The notes under the pieces: generated by a model
The model's input: the letters and a program-made list of their open reading frames with translations, nothing else
Told to the model about the DNA's origin: nothing
The model's database searches: none
In this document: in pieces, positions 1-8,971 of the stretch
Layout of the letters: every line of letters begins with the position of its first letter
Numbering within the stretch: position 1 is the first letter of the stretch
Position numbers and translations under genes: made by a program
Origin: a virus
Reading direction: 5' to 3' (one strand)
IMG/VR virus record: IMGVR_UViG_3300037316_000015
Location: 1-57,979 of that record
DNA length: 57,979 nt

Positions 1-4
1 TAAG

Positions 5-190
5 ATGGTCTACGACCTGTGCCTCGGGGAGAATCAGGGTGCCAGAGGGACCAACACTGTGCTTCATGTCCTGATTGACGCCACCAGGGTGACCTCGGCC
101 ATTCCACCCACCGAGAAGGTGAGCCGGATCAAGTTATACACCTCAATCATCATTCCGCTGAGGACATGCTCGAAGTCTCTAGTGAGGTGA
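5..190 (+). CDS. possible end of an upstream gene (61 aa or longer)
   Basis: This frame is open from the left edge of the window to a TGA at 188-190, so it may be the last part of a longer gene whose start lies outside, or a 61-residue gene starting at the ATG at 5. The peptide is mixed in composition, with a hydrophobic run near its end (around IKLYTSIIIPL), and I recognise no domain. It lies just ahead of the lysin on the same strand, and the lysin's ribosome site (GAGGTGA, 184-190) sits on its stop codon, as expected for an operon neighbour. That context is the main support; the frame could still be chance. Confidence 0.4.
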   Translation: MVYDLCLGENQGARGTNTVLHVLIDATRVTSAIPPTEKVSRIKLYTSIIIPLRTCSKSLVR

Positions 191-200
191 AACGGTCAGG

Positions 201-923
201 TTGGGCAGCTACAGTGCGCCTATGAGGCTCATGTATGACGCAGTCACTCCGACAAACATCGTTCGCAACGCCCCGATGGTTGCTGGGTACATCGACGGTG
301 ACTTCGAGTGGTCACCAGCCGACTGGGCTCTCTTCCCCAACTCCACCAAGGTCCGCATTGCCACCTCGGCGGCCACCAATGACGGTGATGTGCTGGATGT
401 GGAGCGGTTTGACGCATTCCCTGAGCAGGCAGCCGGCTGGGTTGCAATGCGTCGCAAAGCAACCGGTAAGCAGAAGACGGTGTACTGCTCCCTGTCCACC
501 TGGCCGGTTGTCAAAGCGGATTTCATCCCTGGCAACTCGCCACTGTGGTGGATCGCCGCCTACCCAGGTATTGGCCAGGCCCTCTACCAAGGGACCGTGG
601 CTCACCAGTACGCCGATCCAGGTCCGGTCGACATCTCCGTGGTTGACAACTACTGGGACGGGATAGACCCAGCAGGCTCCCAGAACATCCCCTCACAGCC
701 ACTACCATTGCCATACTCACCGCTTCAGGAGGCAACCATGCTCGCCAAGTTCATCCACTGCAAGGACAACCGGATCGCCTGCATCGGGCCCAAGGTCACT
801 ATCCTCACCCCGGCTGAGTGGCAGGTATTCGTCAACTCCGGGGAGACGATCGACCCGCACTACGCCAACATGGACCCGGGACCGTTCAACGCGGTCATTG
901 CGGCACTCGGTGGCACGACATGA
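201..923 (+). CDS. probable endolysin, glycoside-hydrolase-like
   Basis: 240 residues from a TTG start placed 10 bases after GAGGTGA (184-190). In-frame ATGs at 222 and 231 are alternatives, and the recognisable family match begins around MYDAVTP (residue 11). The pattern of short strands and helices (VAGYIDGDFEW, KVRIATSAATNDG, LDVERFDA, TVYCSLSTWP, PLWWIAAYPG, HQYADPGPVDISVVDNYW) is that of the TIM-barrel GH25/DUF1906-like proteins common in actinobacterial phages, where they act as peptidoglycan-degrading lysins. Aspartates and glutamate in DVERFDA and DISVVDNYW are in the places expected for active-site acids, but I cannot assign catalysis firmly. No signal peptide is seen. Its stop overlaps the start of a two-helix membrane protein, which fits a lysin-holin pair. 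Confidence 0.65.
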   Translation: MGSYSAPMRLMYDAVTPTNIVRNAPMVAGYIDGDFEWSPADWALFPNSTKVRIATSAATNDGDVLDVERFDAFPEQAAGWVAMRRKATGKQKTVYCSLSTWPVVKADFIPGNSPLWWIAAYPGIGQALYQGTVAHQYADPGPVDISVVDNYWDGIDPAGSQNIPSQPLPLPYSPLQEATMLAKFIHCKDNRIACIGPKVTILTPAEWQVFVNSGETIDPHYANMDPGPFNAVIAALGGTT

Positions 924-1279
924 TCCTTGCCAACCCTGAGGCCAAGGTTGTCGCTGGTGTCGCCGGCACCACGTTCGGTGGGACTCTGAGCGGGTTCATT
1001 GTCTGGGTGCTCGGTATCACCGTCTGGGGCGCCTCCAACAAGGCCGTCTCGCAGTCCCTGGCAGTAGCTGACGTGCCCATCGTCGTCGTGCTGCTGGTGA
1101 CCGTGGTCATCACAGGCTTCTGCACCTATGTTGCTGCCTGGTTGGCCCCACATACAGTCACATCTGCTGACTCAGTGAGCACACCTCTGGAAGCGGTTCT
1201 GACCGGTACTACGCATGTCCTTCCAGCTATCGTTGCCCCAGGTGAGACGATTCCGGTTAACGCACCGCCCGTAACTTGA
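920..1279 (+). CDS. probable holin (two-helix membrane protein)
   Basis: 119 residues. The ATG at 920 overlaps the lysin stop (ATGA), so translation is probably coupled; longer readings of this frame upstream lie inside the lysin gene. Two hydrophobic segments are visible, about residues 8-34 (around LSGFIVWVLGITVW) and about 45-73 (around IVVVLLVTVVITGF). A polar, proline- and threonine-rich tail follows. Size, two predicted membrane spans and the position beside the lysin are those of a holin, which would open the membrane to time lysis. Holins share little sequence, so the call rests on topology and context. Confidence 0.65.
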   Translation: MILANPEAKVVAGVAGTTFGGTLSGFIVWVLGITVWGASNKAVSQSLAVADVPIVVVLLVTVVITGFCTYVAAWLAPHTVTSADSVSTPLEAVLTGTTHVLPAIVAPGETIPVNAPPVT

Positions 1280-1287
1280 GGAGCAAC

Positions 1288-3051
1288 GTGGCCGACACCA
1301 GGTATTCCAGTGCAGCCACCATCGGTGATGACCAGGCCCTTGATGAAGTCCGCCAGCTCGAGAATGGCCCGTTCTACCTGAATGAGCTTGGCAGTACAGG
1401 TCTGAAGCGGGCTGCCGGGTACATCGACGAGGAGTTCCTGCCACAGCTGCGCGGCCGCAAGGCCGTCCAGGTCTACCGGGAGATGGGCGACAATGATGCC
1501 ATCGCCTCGGCAATGCTGTTCTCCATCACCCAGCTGCTCCGAGGGGTGAGCTGGCCAGTAATCCCTGGTGGCAAGGGCCGGGATGATGCCAAGGCAGCCA
1601 AGCTCGTTGAGACGTGCATGGAGGACATGTCGTCATCGTGGGACGACGTGATCCAGGAGATTCTAACCTGTCTGCAGTACGGCTGGAGCTGGCATGAGAT
1701 TGTCTACAAGCGGCGGATGGGCCCTTGGCAGAAGGACCCCCGGCACAAGAGCAAGTACGACGACGGGCTCGTCGGCTGGCGCAAGATGCCTATTCGCTCT
1801 CAAGAGACATTGCTACGTTGGGTCTTCGACGATCAAGGCGATGTCCAGGCGCTGGTCCAGCTGGCGCCACCTGACTACAAGACCAGGGTCGTGCCGATCA
1901 GTCGGTCGCTTCTCTTCCGGTTCGGTCACCACAAGGGCAACCCGGAGGGACGTTCCATCTTCCGCGGTTCCTACCGGTCCTGGTACTACAAGAAGCGCCT
2001 CGAGGAGTTCGAGAGCATCGGGGTAGAGCGGGACCTTGCCGGACTGCCCATGGTGAGCGTGCCTTCTGACTACCTGCGGGCACGTCCTGGCACCGAGCAC
2101 TACAAGATGGTCGAGGCCATGAAGAAGATGGTCCGTTCCATCCGGCGCAACGAGCAGGAGGGGCTGGTCTTCCCAACCTCCTACGACCCTGACACCAAGA
2201 ACCCGCTGTTCAAGTTTGAGCTGCTGACCAGTGGTGGCCAGCGCACATTCGACACCAACGAGCTGATCCAGCGGTACGAGCAGCGCCAGCTCATGACGAT
2301 CCTGGCTGACTGGATCATGGTGGGCCACCAGGAGACTGGCACGTACAACATGCACGTGGACAAGACAGGCATCTTCAAGAGCGCCCTGAATGCCACTGTC
2401 GGCTCGGTAGCCGATGTCTTCAACCGGTACGCCATCCCACGGCTGTTCGCTGCCAACGGGTGGAAGCCTGCCACTCTGCCTAAGATCGAGCCGGCAAACG
2501 TCGACTCCCCCAACCTCACCGAGCTCTCCGGGTTCCTGACCCAGACTGCTGGCCTTGGCTTCACCTGGGGCCCGGATGCCGACATGGAGCGGTTCCTGCG
2601 TGACGCCGCCGGTCTGCCTGCTCTTGGCGCCCAGGACATGGAGAAGCGTCGCCGGATGGCACGGATGGATGAGGCGTCCCAGTTCGCCGAGGCTGAGACT
2701 CGTTACCTGGCTGCGCGCTCTCAGGTGGCTGTTGCACTGGCTGCCGAGCAGCAGATGGCCTCTGGTGAACCGACCATTGAGTCCGCCCAGCTAGGCCAGC
2801 AGGTGGACTCGGCCAACCAGGATGCCCAGATGAGCCAGGCTTCAGGGGCTCAGTCCCTGGCACAGGGTCAGCAAGGGCTTGCTCAAGGCGCCCAGCAGAT
2901 GCAGCTGGCGCAGTCTGGCGAAGGTCGTGCCCAGGAGCAGCACAAGCGGGCTGGTCAGCAACAGCGGTTCGACCAGGCGCAGGCCAAGAAGGAGAACACC
3001 AGGCCCAAGGCCAAGCCGAAGGCGAAGATCAAGGCGAAGGTCAGCCGATGA
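1288..3051 (+). CDS. portal protein (Mu gp29 / DUF935-like)
   Basis: 587 residues. I chose the GTG at 1288 because GAGGAG (1278-1283) lies just before it. The central part resembles the DUF935/Mu gp29 portal group: SAMLFSITQLLRG, QYGWSWHEIVYKRR, RSLLFRFGHHKGNPEG and a long helical region with KRLEEFESIGVERDLAG. Portal proteins form the dodecameric ring at the capsid vertex through which DNA passes. The C-terminal 120 or so residues are rich in Gln and Ala and then in Lys (KPKAKIKAK), likely disordered. It overlaps the next gene by four bases (ATGA) and heads the structural operon. Confidence 0.85.
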   Translation: MADTRYSSAATIGDDQALDEVRQLENGPFYLNELGSTGLKRAAGYIDEEFLPQLRGRKAVQVYREMGDNDAIASAMLFSITQLLRGVSWPVIPGGKGRDDAKAAKLVETCMEDMSSSWDDVIQEILTCLQYGWSWHEIVYKRRMGPWQKDPRHKSKYDDGLVGWRKMPIRSQETLLRWVFDDQGDVQALVQLAPPDYKTRVVPISRSLLFRFGHHKGNPEGRSIFRGSYRSWYYKKRLEEFESIGVERDLAGLPMVSVPSDYLRARPGTEHYKMVEAMKKMVRSIRRNEQEGLVFPTSYDPDTKNPLFKFELLTSGGQRTFDTNELIQRYEQRQLMTILADWIMVGHQETGTYNMHVDKTGIFKSALNATVGSVADVFNRYAIPRLFAANGWKPATLPKIEPANVDSPNLTELSGFLTQTAGLGFTWGPDADMERFLRDAAGLPALGAQDMEKRRRMARMDEASQFAEAETRYLAARSQVAVALAAEQQMASGEPTIESAQLGQQVDSANQDAQMSQASGAQSLAQGQQGLAQGAQQMQLAQSGEGRAQEQHKRAGQQQRFDQAQAKKENTRPKAKPKAKIKAKVSR

Positions 3052-3344
3052 CATCAGACATTGCCGCGACCATGGCCAGCGCTCGTCAGACAGTGCTTGG
3101 GGTCGTCACTGCTCGGATGTATGACGACATCAACGCCGCGACGTACATGATCGACTCCTTCGTCAAGGAGATGACTGACAACGGTCAGACCTCAGACGAT
3201 GCCTGGGCTCAGATGTTCGCCGCTTCCGTGCTGCTGATCATCCCTCTGGTGGAGTGCCGATCGGCCCACCACAAGATCAGCCTGGATGACTCACTGCGCG
3301 AGATCGGTGTTGTCCTGGCTGAGTTCAGGGATCAGCATGGCTAA
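3048..3344 (+). CDS. small hypothetical head-region protein
   Basis: 98 residues, starting at an ATGA overlap with the portal stop. It is mostly helical in character, with one moderately hydrophobic stretch (MFAASVLLIIPLVEC, about residues 55-70). No motif that I recognise. Four-base overlap with the portal and eight-base overlap with the next gene suggest coupled expression with the head genes. Could be a portal- or scaffold-associated small protein; function unknown. Confidence 0.75.
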   Translation: MTSDIAATMASARQTVLGVVTARMYDDINAATYMIDSFVKEMTDNGQTSDDAWAQMFAASVLLIIPLVECRSAHHKISLDDSLREIGVVLAEFRDQHG

Positions 3345-5064
3345 CCGGCGTGAGGATGCCACCACAGCAGCAGTCGGTGGCACTGGGGTGTTCGCTGCCA
3401 GAGCTCTGTCACACAGTGCACTGTCATCTGCATACGGCTACGACAAGCATGGCAAGCCGATGCCTCGGCCGAGGGTATTCGCAGAGCGCAAGATCCTGAC
3501 CAGGAAGCCGATGCGAGGCAAGGGACGCCTGGGCGCCTCACTGGCCCTGACGACGATGTCTGTGCCACCGGCTGTGGTTGGGTTGAACAACCTGATGCAT
3601 GGGCACAGGTCTGAGGCTTCCAAGAGTGACAGCTCCAAGAGGCCGTCTCTGTGGCGTGATGCCCAGCATGGGGTGAAGTCGTCTTTGCACCAACGCAACA
3701 AGACCATCTCCCAGCACGCCCCGATCAGTCGTCAGGCAGAGAGCTACGGGGTCGGCACCTTGACTGGGTCGGCTGCCGGCGGCTTGACAGGTCTGGCACT
3801 GAAGAAGGTCAGACTGCACGGTGGTGCCAAGGCAGGTCTGATCGGACTGGCCGGGCTCACCACCGGTGTAGCCACTCTGCCGGCTCAGAGCAAGCTCATG
3901 CGGGCCACCAGCCACGGTAAGTACTCGGTCACCCCGACCGGTGTGGCCCGGACCAAGACCAAGCCTGCGCGGCCGTCAACTCGAGCCACAAGGGTGGAGC
4001 GTCGCAACGGCACTGAGGTCCCTAGTCGTCTTGGTAAGTCGGCTTCCTACCCAGGGTCCAACCTGTCTCATGGTCAGAAGCGAGCACTGGTACTGGCCGG
4101 TGGGACGACACCTCTGGTTGGTGACTTCACCGCGGCCGCTACTGCTGGCCGGATGGCACCACCGAACCTGCGCAAGAAGACGGCAGCACTGCAGGCCACT
4201 GGTTCTCTTGGTGGATCGGCTGTAGGTGGCGCAGCTGGTGCCTACGGTGGTGCTGCCCTAGTTCGCCATGTGCCGGCTCTGCACGCCCCGGCCGCTCACA
4301 TCAAGAACACCGTCGACACCGTCAAGCATGGTGTGGCCAGCCGCATTCACCCCAAGCTAGGTGAGGTTGTAGGAAGGCGTCAGGAAGCTGCGCGTAGCGG
4401 TGTCGACACTTCCAGGATCACCAGGCTGGCCGCTCATAGGCATCCAGCGCTAGCCAGGGTAGGACGGGCAGCAGTGCGAGCTCGCAAGCCACTGCTCGGT
4501 GTCGGTGCTGTGGGGGCAACATTGGGCCTGGCAGCAGGGCAGAGCGCCGGCTCCACCATCGGGTCTTCACTTACCTACGGCCATGCACTGAAGCTCGAGG
4601 ACAAGCAGCGTGGCAAGCGGGTGGCCAAGAGCAAGGACACCAGGCATGGCACTCGTATCTCCAAGCTGGCAACAGCCCCAGGGATGAGTGAGCGTGAGCG
4701 TCATAAAGCGGCCAGAGCCAAGGAACAGTCAGCGGTGCTCAGCCAGGTTGGGGGCGGTCTTGGTCTGGCTGCTACTGGCTCTCTGCTTGGCAGCAAGGTG
4801 GTACACAATGCCAAGTTGGCTAGGCATCTGAAGGCAGCCCCAGTGCCGATTATGGCTCTTGGTGGCAGTGTCGGTGCCGTCAATGCGTTCAAGTACGCAG
4901 CCATCCAGCATGCCGAGGCCAAGAAGCTAAGGGCGCCGCAACCAGTTGTAGCGTCCAAGGCTTTCCCTTTGCCTCGTGTCAAAAGCATGAAGGGCGCCTA
5001 CCTGCGTCAGACTAGGACCGCTGCAGGGATCAAGACAGCTACCGTTCGCGGAGGACTGACATGA
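3337..5064 (+). CDS. large basic Gly/Ala-rich protein with repeated hydrophobic segments
   Basis: 575 residues from the ATG at 3337, overlapping the preceding gene by eight bases. At least five Gly/Ala-rich hydrophobic segments alternate with strongly basic stretches: GVGTLTGSAAGGLTGLAL, GLIGLAGLTTGVATLP, SLGGSAVGGAAGAYGGAALV, LLGVGAVGATLGLAAG and QVGGGLGLAATGSLLG. The small-residue spacing resembles glycine-zipper helices that pack in or against membranes. It also has short K-S/K-A motifs (RLGKSAS, RVAKSKD, VASKAF). Its stop overlaps the next gene (ATGA). I do not recognise a family. A virion protein delivered into the host envelope or an internal head protein would fit the context, but this is inference. 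Confidence 0.8.
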   Translation: MANRREDATTAAVGGTGVFAARALSHSALSSAYGYDKHGKPMPRPRVFAERKILTRKPMRGKGRLGASLALTTMSVPPAVVGLNNLMHGHRSEASKSDSSKRPSLWRDAQHGVKSSLHQRNKTISQHAPISRQAESYGVGTLTGSAAGGLTGLALKKVRLHGGAKAGLIGLAGLTTGVATLPAQSKLMRATSHGKYSVTPTGVARTKTKPARPSTRATRVERRNGTEVPSRLGKSASYPGSNLSHGQKRALVLAGGTTPLVGDFTAAATAGRMAPPNLRKKTAALQATGSLGGSAVGGAAGAYGGAALVRHVPALHAPAAHIKNTVDTVKHGVASRIHPKLGEVVGRRQEAARSGVDTSRITRLAAHRHPALARVGRAAVRARKPLLGVGAVGATLGLAAGQSAGSTIGSSLTYGHALKLEDKQRGKRVAKSKDTRHGTRISKLATAPGMSERERHKAARAKEQSAVLSQVGGGLGLAATGSLLGSKVVHNAKLARHLKAAPVPIMALGGSVGAVNAFKYAAIQHAEAKKLRAPQPVVASKAFPLPRVKSMKGAYLRQTRTAAGIKTATVRGGLT

Positions 5065-5579
5065 TGTATGGCCGACTGGGCATGACCGGGTCTGCACTTG
5101 GCCGCGGTGACAGTTCTGTGATGAAGATGGACACCACCATGAGTGAGCAGGATGCACACAAGCTGGTGACTCGTCATGGCACCCAGGGCCGGCTACCCAA
5201 GGAGCTCGGCCGTGACGACCGGATGAAGGCCTACGAGGCCAGGTACGTGGCCTCTGGTGGCAAGAAAAGCGAGAAGTGGGGCCACCGTGCCAACCTAGCT
5301 GACATCGGTCGCACTGCTGGGCTGGCAGGTGCCACGGCGTCTGCTGCCGCAATCCTGGCCGGCCGCGGCAAGCGCGTAGGCAGGCTGGCCGCCAAGGTCC
5401 CAGGCATACGTCACATCAAGCCGCATCACCTGGAGACGGCTGCTCTGTCCTCTGCCACTGGTGGTGGGATTTCTGAGCTCTACGGTGGGTATGCTCGCAA
5501 GAAGCGTGCGTCCTACCAAAGCTCCCCAGGAGGGGTTGCGGCCAGTGCACTGACCAGAATGCGTGGTTATACCCCATGA
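5061..5579 (+). CDS. basic head-region protein with glycine-rich helices
   Basis: 172 residues. The ATG at 5061 follows GGAGGAC closely and overlaps the previous stop. The N-terminal half is polar (TTMSEQDAHKLVTRHG). Two Gly/Ala-rich segments follow: TAGLAGATASAAAILAG (about residues 87-103) and AALSSATGGGISELYGGY (about 128-145). The C terminus is basic. It shares its general design with the genes at 3337, 12,593, 13,683, 14,111 and 14,674, although I cannot align them over long stretches. Function unknown. Confidence 0.75.
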   Translation: MMYGRLGMTGSALGRGDSSVMKMDTTMSEQDAHKLVTRHGTQGRLPKELGRDDRMKAYEARYVASGGKKSEKWGHRANLADIGRTAGLAGATASAAAILAGRGKRVGRLAAKVPGIRHIKPHHLETAALSSATGGGISELYGGYARKKRASYQSSPGGVAASALTRMRGYTP

Positions 5580-8500
5580 CTCTTGTACCTGTGAGCGGCC
5601 TGCTAGCCACTGTTGTTGACCTTGCCGAGCAGGATCCAGACGCTGCAGACGAGCTGGTTCGTCTTGGGCTGTACGAGTCCATGTCTGACCAGATCGAGGT
5701 GGCCAGGCCAGCTATCGAGGCCGAGGCTGTCGAGATCATCTCCAAGCAGGCAGCTCGGGCTCGCTCCGCTCTGCTGCGTGAGTACGTCGGCAAGGCCCTG
5801 GATGGCAAGCAGCCGGCTGACGCCACCGTGACTGCACAGGGCCTGGCCATCATCGACACGTATGTGGCCAAGGGCATCGGGCGGTCAATGCTGGACTTCG
5901 TCAACAACAAGCGTGACAAGCGTGGTCGGTTCGCTCCGGTTGACTCCCTCGGTCATGGGCTGAACAGAACACCGAAGAGTGAGCTTCAGCCAGACGACAA
6001 GTCACGTCGGGAGACTGCGACCAACCAGGCATCTGAACGGGTCAAGCAAGGGATTGATAGTGGTGCATTGAAGCCTGATGATCTGGTGCAAGTGCACTTC
6101 TCGACCAACCCTGACAAGCACACGAAGACCAAGAGCCTGAAACGAGAGTTCAAGGCCAGCGAGGTCGACGACAAGATCGAGGAGTACCGAGCCGCCGATG
6201 AGGCCGGTCCAGACCCGAAGTACCCCACCGGCATTGCCATGCCTAACAAGCTCCCTGCTGGTGTCCCCATGACTGGCAACAACCGGGCAGCCTATGACGC
6301 CATGGCTGGGTTCACCGGGCCTGAGGCAGCAGGTCGGATCGCTGGCCATATCCCGGCCAGAGGCAGTATTGCCTCAGCCAATGTTGCCGAGAACTGGAAC
6401 AACGCCAGCGATGGCAGTGACCGGCGTTCTTACCGGCGCATCGGGATGATGGGCACCGCGCTGACCAATGCCTCAGGGGACAACTCAACTAGTGCCATGG
6501 TCGGTGGTCTGGCTCAGCTGATCGGTGAGCTCGGGCCTGAGGCAGAAGACGTGCTCTCCCCTGGGTTCACCAGGATTGCCTATCGCTACCGTGGTACCGA
6601 GAAACGCCCTGACTCTGAGATGCTCTCCCAGATGGCTCAGGCGGACAGGACACTGTCAGTGCTGGACCCTGACCTGCCGGCGAAGGCTTCTGCCAAGCGT
6701 GTCGGGGATGCCAGAGTTGCCTCTGAGGACAAGCGTGAGGAACTGCTGGACACGTACAAGCATGACAAGAGCCAGGGGAACAAGGTCGCTGGTGTGATGG
6801 GGTACTACTCCCAGGACCGAGTCTTCAACAGCCTGACCCCAGACCAGCGTTCCATGCGGATTCGCGGAGACATGCTCTCTGCTGACCTGATGGACCGGGT
6901 ACCTGACGCCAAGCTGGCTGACCTGTCGATCAGCTCTGGTCAGACGCCACCGTCTGTCGGGGTCATGCTCGATGCTGAAGGCAAGGTCGTTTCCGAGGCG
7001 ATGGGTTTCAACGGTGACCACTACCTGCCGTTCGACCTGAAGAACCTCAAGGCTCTGCACGGTGGCCAGTACGTTCGTACCCGCACCATGGGTGGTCCCA
7101 CGACCGAGGACATCTACACCGGTCTGATGACAGGGGCTCGACAGCTGCAGGTGGTGTCCAACTCCGGGGTCTACACGGTGGAGTTCGACCCTGACCTTCG
7201 AGGCGGCCGCCGGTACAGCGACAAGGCCAAGAAGATGGTCGAGCGCTACGGCAGGATCCTGGACGCGATCGGGTCAAACGAGCTTTACCGCCAGGATCTT
7301 CCTGCAGCCAGGAAGCAGGAGATCTGGGAACAGGCAATGGACTCTACTGGCTGGGACCCTACCAAGGGTGGCGAGGCGTACCGGGACATGATCAAGGAAG
7401 CCCGTCTGCGTGAGGGCGGTGGTCAGTCACTGACCGGCAGCAGCAAGGTGGCTGTCGAGACAGAGGCCAAGGTTGACGCTCAGATGAAGGCCGAAGACCA
7501 GCAGTCTGGTAATGCCCTGCGAGGCGCCGGCCGAGCCCAGCGCAAGGCTGAGTTGATGCGTGAGCAGATGGCTATCGCTCGAGAGACGGCCGTCGACCAG
7601 TACCAGCTCAACGGTCCTGGTTACCACGATGCCTTGAAGGCGCTCAAGACTGAGTTCCCGTACTACATCCGCAGTGTGAAGTACGAGGAGATCCCCCAGT
7701 TCAACGAGCGCCGCAAGCTCGGGCCGATGACCAGGCGCAACCGGGCCTACAGCAACGACCGTGGCTACACCCCACCCGGGTCCAACCGTGCCAGTGCCGA
7801 GGAGAACGCGTATCGGGGCAAGGAGGCCAAGGCAGGTATCGGTGGTCGTGGCAAATGGAAGCCAAAGGGCGCAGCAGCCGAGGCCACTAACGAAGCTGAT
7901 CAAGAAGTGGACGAGACAACTGGTAGTGCTAGTGCGACACACGCACGTCCTGCACTTGGCGGCCGGGTTGCTGCCACACATCAGTTCGGCGGCGTGCGAA
8001 TGTCTCTGGACAAGGACACCAAGCCGTTGACCGAGATCCTTGGCCCGGGTAAGGCTGCTTCTCGTCAGTTGATGATCCCGTTGACCAAGCTGCTGACGAC
8101 GGTGAAGACCAACTCAAACATGTACGGTCCGAACGGAAGGATCCAGGAACCTGTTGGTGGCGAGACAGTAACCGTGGACAAGGGACCGATGTATGTCATG
8201 AATGCCTGGTCCAAAATGGTTGGTACTGATCGCCCGCAGCAGTTTGCCAACTGGGTTATCGGCAAGGCCACTGACCAGGAGCGTGATGCAGTCATCGAGA
8301 CGCTGAACAGCATCCCAGAAATGGTGTCAAGCATCTCTGACGTGAACGCTCGTGAGCAGGTTTATGCCAACTACGGCGGTGTCGACGGTGTGAAGGAGTC
8401 GGTCAAGGAAGCGGTAGCGCTGACATCACTGGCCAGTCCGTTTGGGCCGGCTGCTGGTGACGAGGCGAAGATGGCCATGGCACTGCCTGCCTCCGGTGAT

Positions 8501-8971
8501 CCAAAGCCTCAGCCATTCCCTGCTGTGCTCCAACTTGGTGACAAGCTGAGCAACTACACGGACTGGGAGTCCAAGGCAGTCAATAGCAAGATTTTGCCTC
8601 AGGTTCAGGGGATGAAGGGCAAGTCCGACGCCGAGATCGGTCAGTGGCTCACCAGTGCGATCGAGGCGCATAAGCAGCTCGAGGAAACTGGCCGGCCTGG
8701 TACCAGTCAGGAACAGCGTGAGCGTGTCCAGGCGATTAGCAACGTGCAGCAAGCATGGGCATTCGTCCGAGCCAAGTCACTGGTTGAGTCACTGGGTGGC
8801 CTCCCAAAAGCGCAGGCCCCTCAGCAGGGGGCAGCCAACCCGTGGTCCCCGCCGGCAGCAGGGGTAGCGGGGTTCAAGTCAGCGTCCCTGGACCAGCCAG
8901 CGTGGACAGTGGGGGATCTGGCGGCAACGTACAGCCGGTCGGAAGTGCTCGCCTACCTGGCACAGGGGTAG
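5576..8971 (+). CDS. very large head-associated protein (1131 aa), possible frameshift donor
   Basis: 1131 residues starting at an ATGA overlap. The first 120 residues are helical and end in a basic motif KRDKRGRFAPV (about residues 113-123), reminiscent of the HPRDxxGRF motif found in many phage head proteins. The middle and C terminus are mostly polar and helical; RKLGPMTRRNRAYSNDRGY and a long acidic/basic linker are visible. No enzymatic motif recognised. Near the end, codons CCA-AAA at 8804-8809 are preceded by C, forming the slip heptamer CCCAAAA in the right phase; a -1 shift there would enter the next gene's frame, giving a fusion of about 1376 residues. Its position between portal and prohead protease makes a minor capsid or internal virion protein likely. 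Confidence 0.8.
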   Translation: MTLVPVSGLLATVVDLAEQDPDAADELVRLGLYESMSDQIEVARPAIEAEAVEIISKQAARARSALLREYVGKALDGKQPADATVTAQGLAIIDTYVAKGIGRSMLDFVNNKRDKRGRFAPVDSLGHGLNRTPKSELQPDDKSRRETATNQASERVKQGIDSGALKPDDLVQVHFSTNPDKHTKTKSLKREFKASEVDDKIEEYRAADEAGPDPKYPTGIAMPNKLPAGVPMTGNNRAAYDAMAGFTGPEAAGRIAGHIPARGSIASANVAENWNNASDGSDRRSYRRIGMMGTALTNASGDNSTSAMVGGLAQLIGELGPEAEDVLSPGFTRIAYRYRGTEKRPDSEMLSQMAQADRTLSVLDPDLPAKASAKRVGDARVASEDKREELLDTYKHDKSQGNKVAGVMGYYSQDRVFNSLTPDQRSMRIRGDMLSADLMDRVPDAKLADLSISSGQTPPSVGVMLDAEGKVVSEAMGFNGDHYLPFDLKNLKALHGGQYVRTRTMGGPTTEDIYTGLMTGARQLQVVSNSGVYTVEFDPDLRGGRRYSDKAKKMVERYGRILDAIGSNELYRQDLPAARKQEIWEQAMDSTGWDPTKGGEAYRDMIKEARLREGGGQSLTGSSKVAVETEAKVDAQMKAEDQQSGNALRGAGRAQRKAELMREQMAIARETAVDQYQLNGPGYHDALKALKTEFPYYIRSVKYEEIPQFNERRKLGPMTRRNRAYSNDRGYTPPGSNRASAEENAYRGKEAKAGIGGRGKWKPKGAAAEATNEADQEVDETTGSASATHARPALGGRVAATHQFGGVRMSLDKDTKPLTEILGPGKAASRQLMIPLTKLLTTVKTNSNMYGPNGRIQEPVGGETVTVDKGPMYVMNAWSKMVGTDRPQQFANWVIGKATDQERDAVIETLNSIPEMVSSISDVNAREQVYANYGGVDGVKESVKEAVALTSLASPFGPAAGDEAKMAMALPASGDPKPQPFPAVLQLGDKLSNYTDWESKAVNSKILPQVQGMKGKSDAEIGQWLTSAIEAHKQLEETGRPGTSQEQRERVQAISNVQQAWAFVRAKSLVESLGGLPKAQAPQQGAANPWSPPAAGVAGFKSASLDQPAWTVGDLAATYSRSEVLAYLAQG
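8803..8832 (+). promoter_or_regulatory. candidate -1 ribosomal frameshift site (CCCAAAA plus hairpin)
   Basis: CCCAAAA at 8803-8809 lies in the phase C-CCA-AAA relative to the 1131-residue frame, so both tRNAs can re-pair after a one-base backward slip. Six bases later GCCCC (8816-8820) can pair with GGGGC (8828-8832) around a seven-base loop. The -1 frame has no stop from 8803 through to 9705. All three ingredients of a bacterial -1 frameshift are therefore present; use in vivo is inferred. Confidence 0.55.
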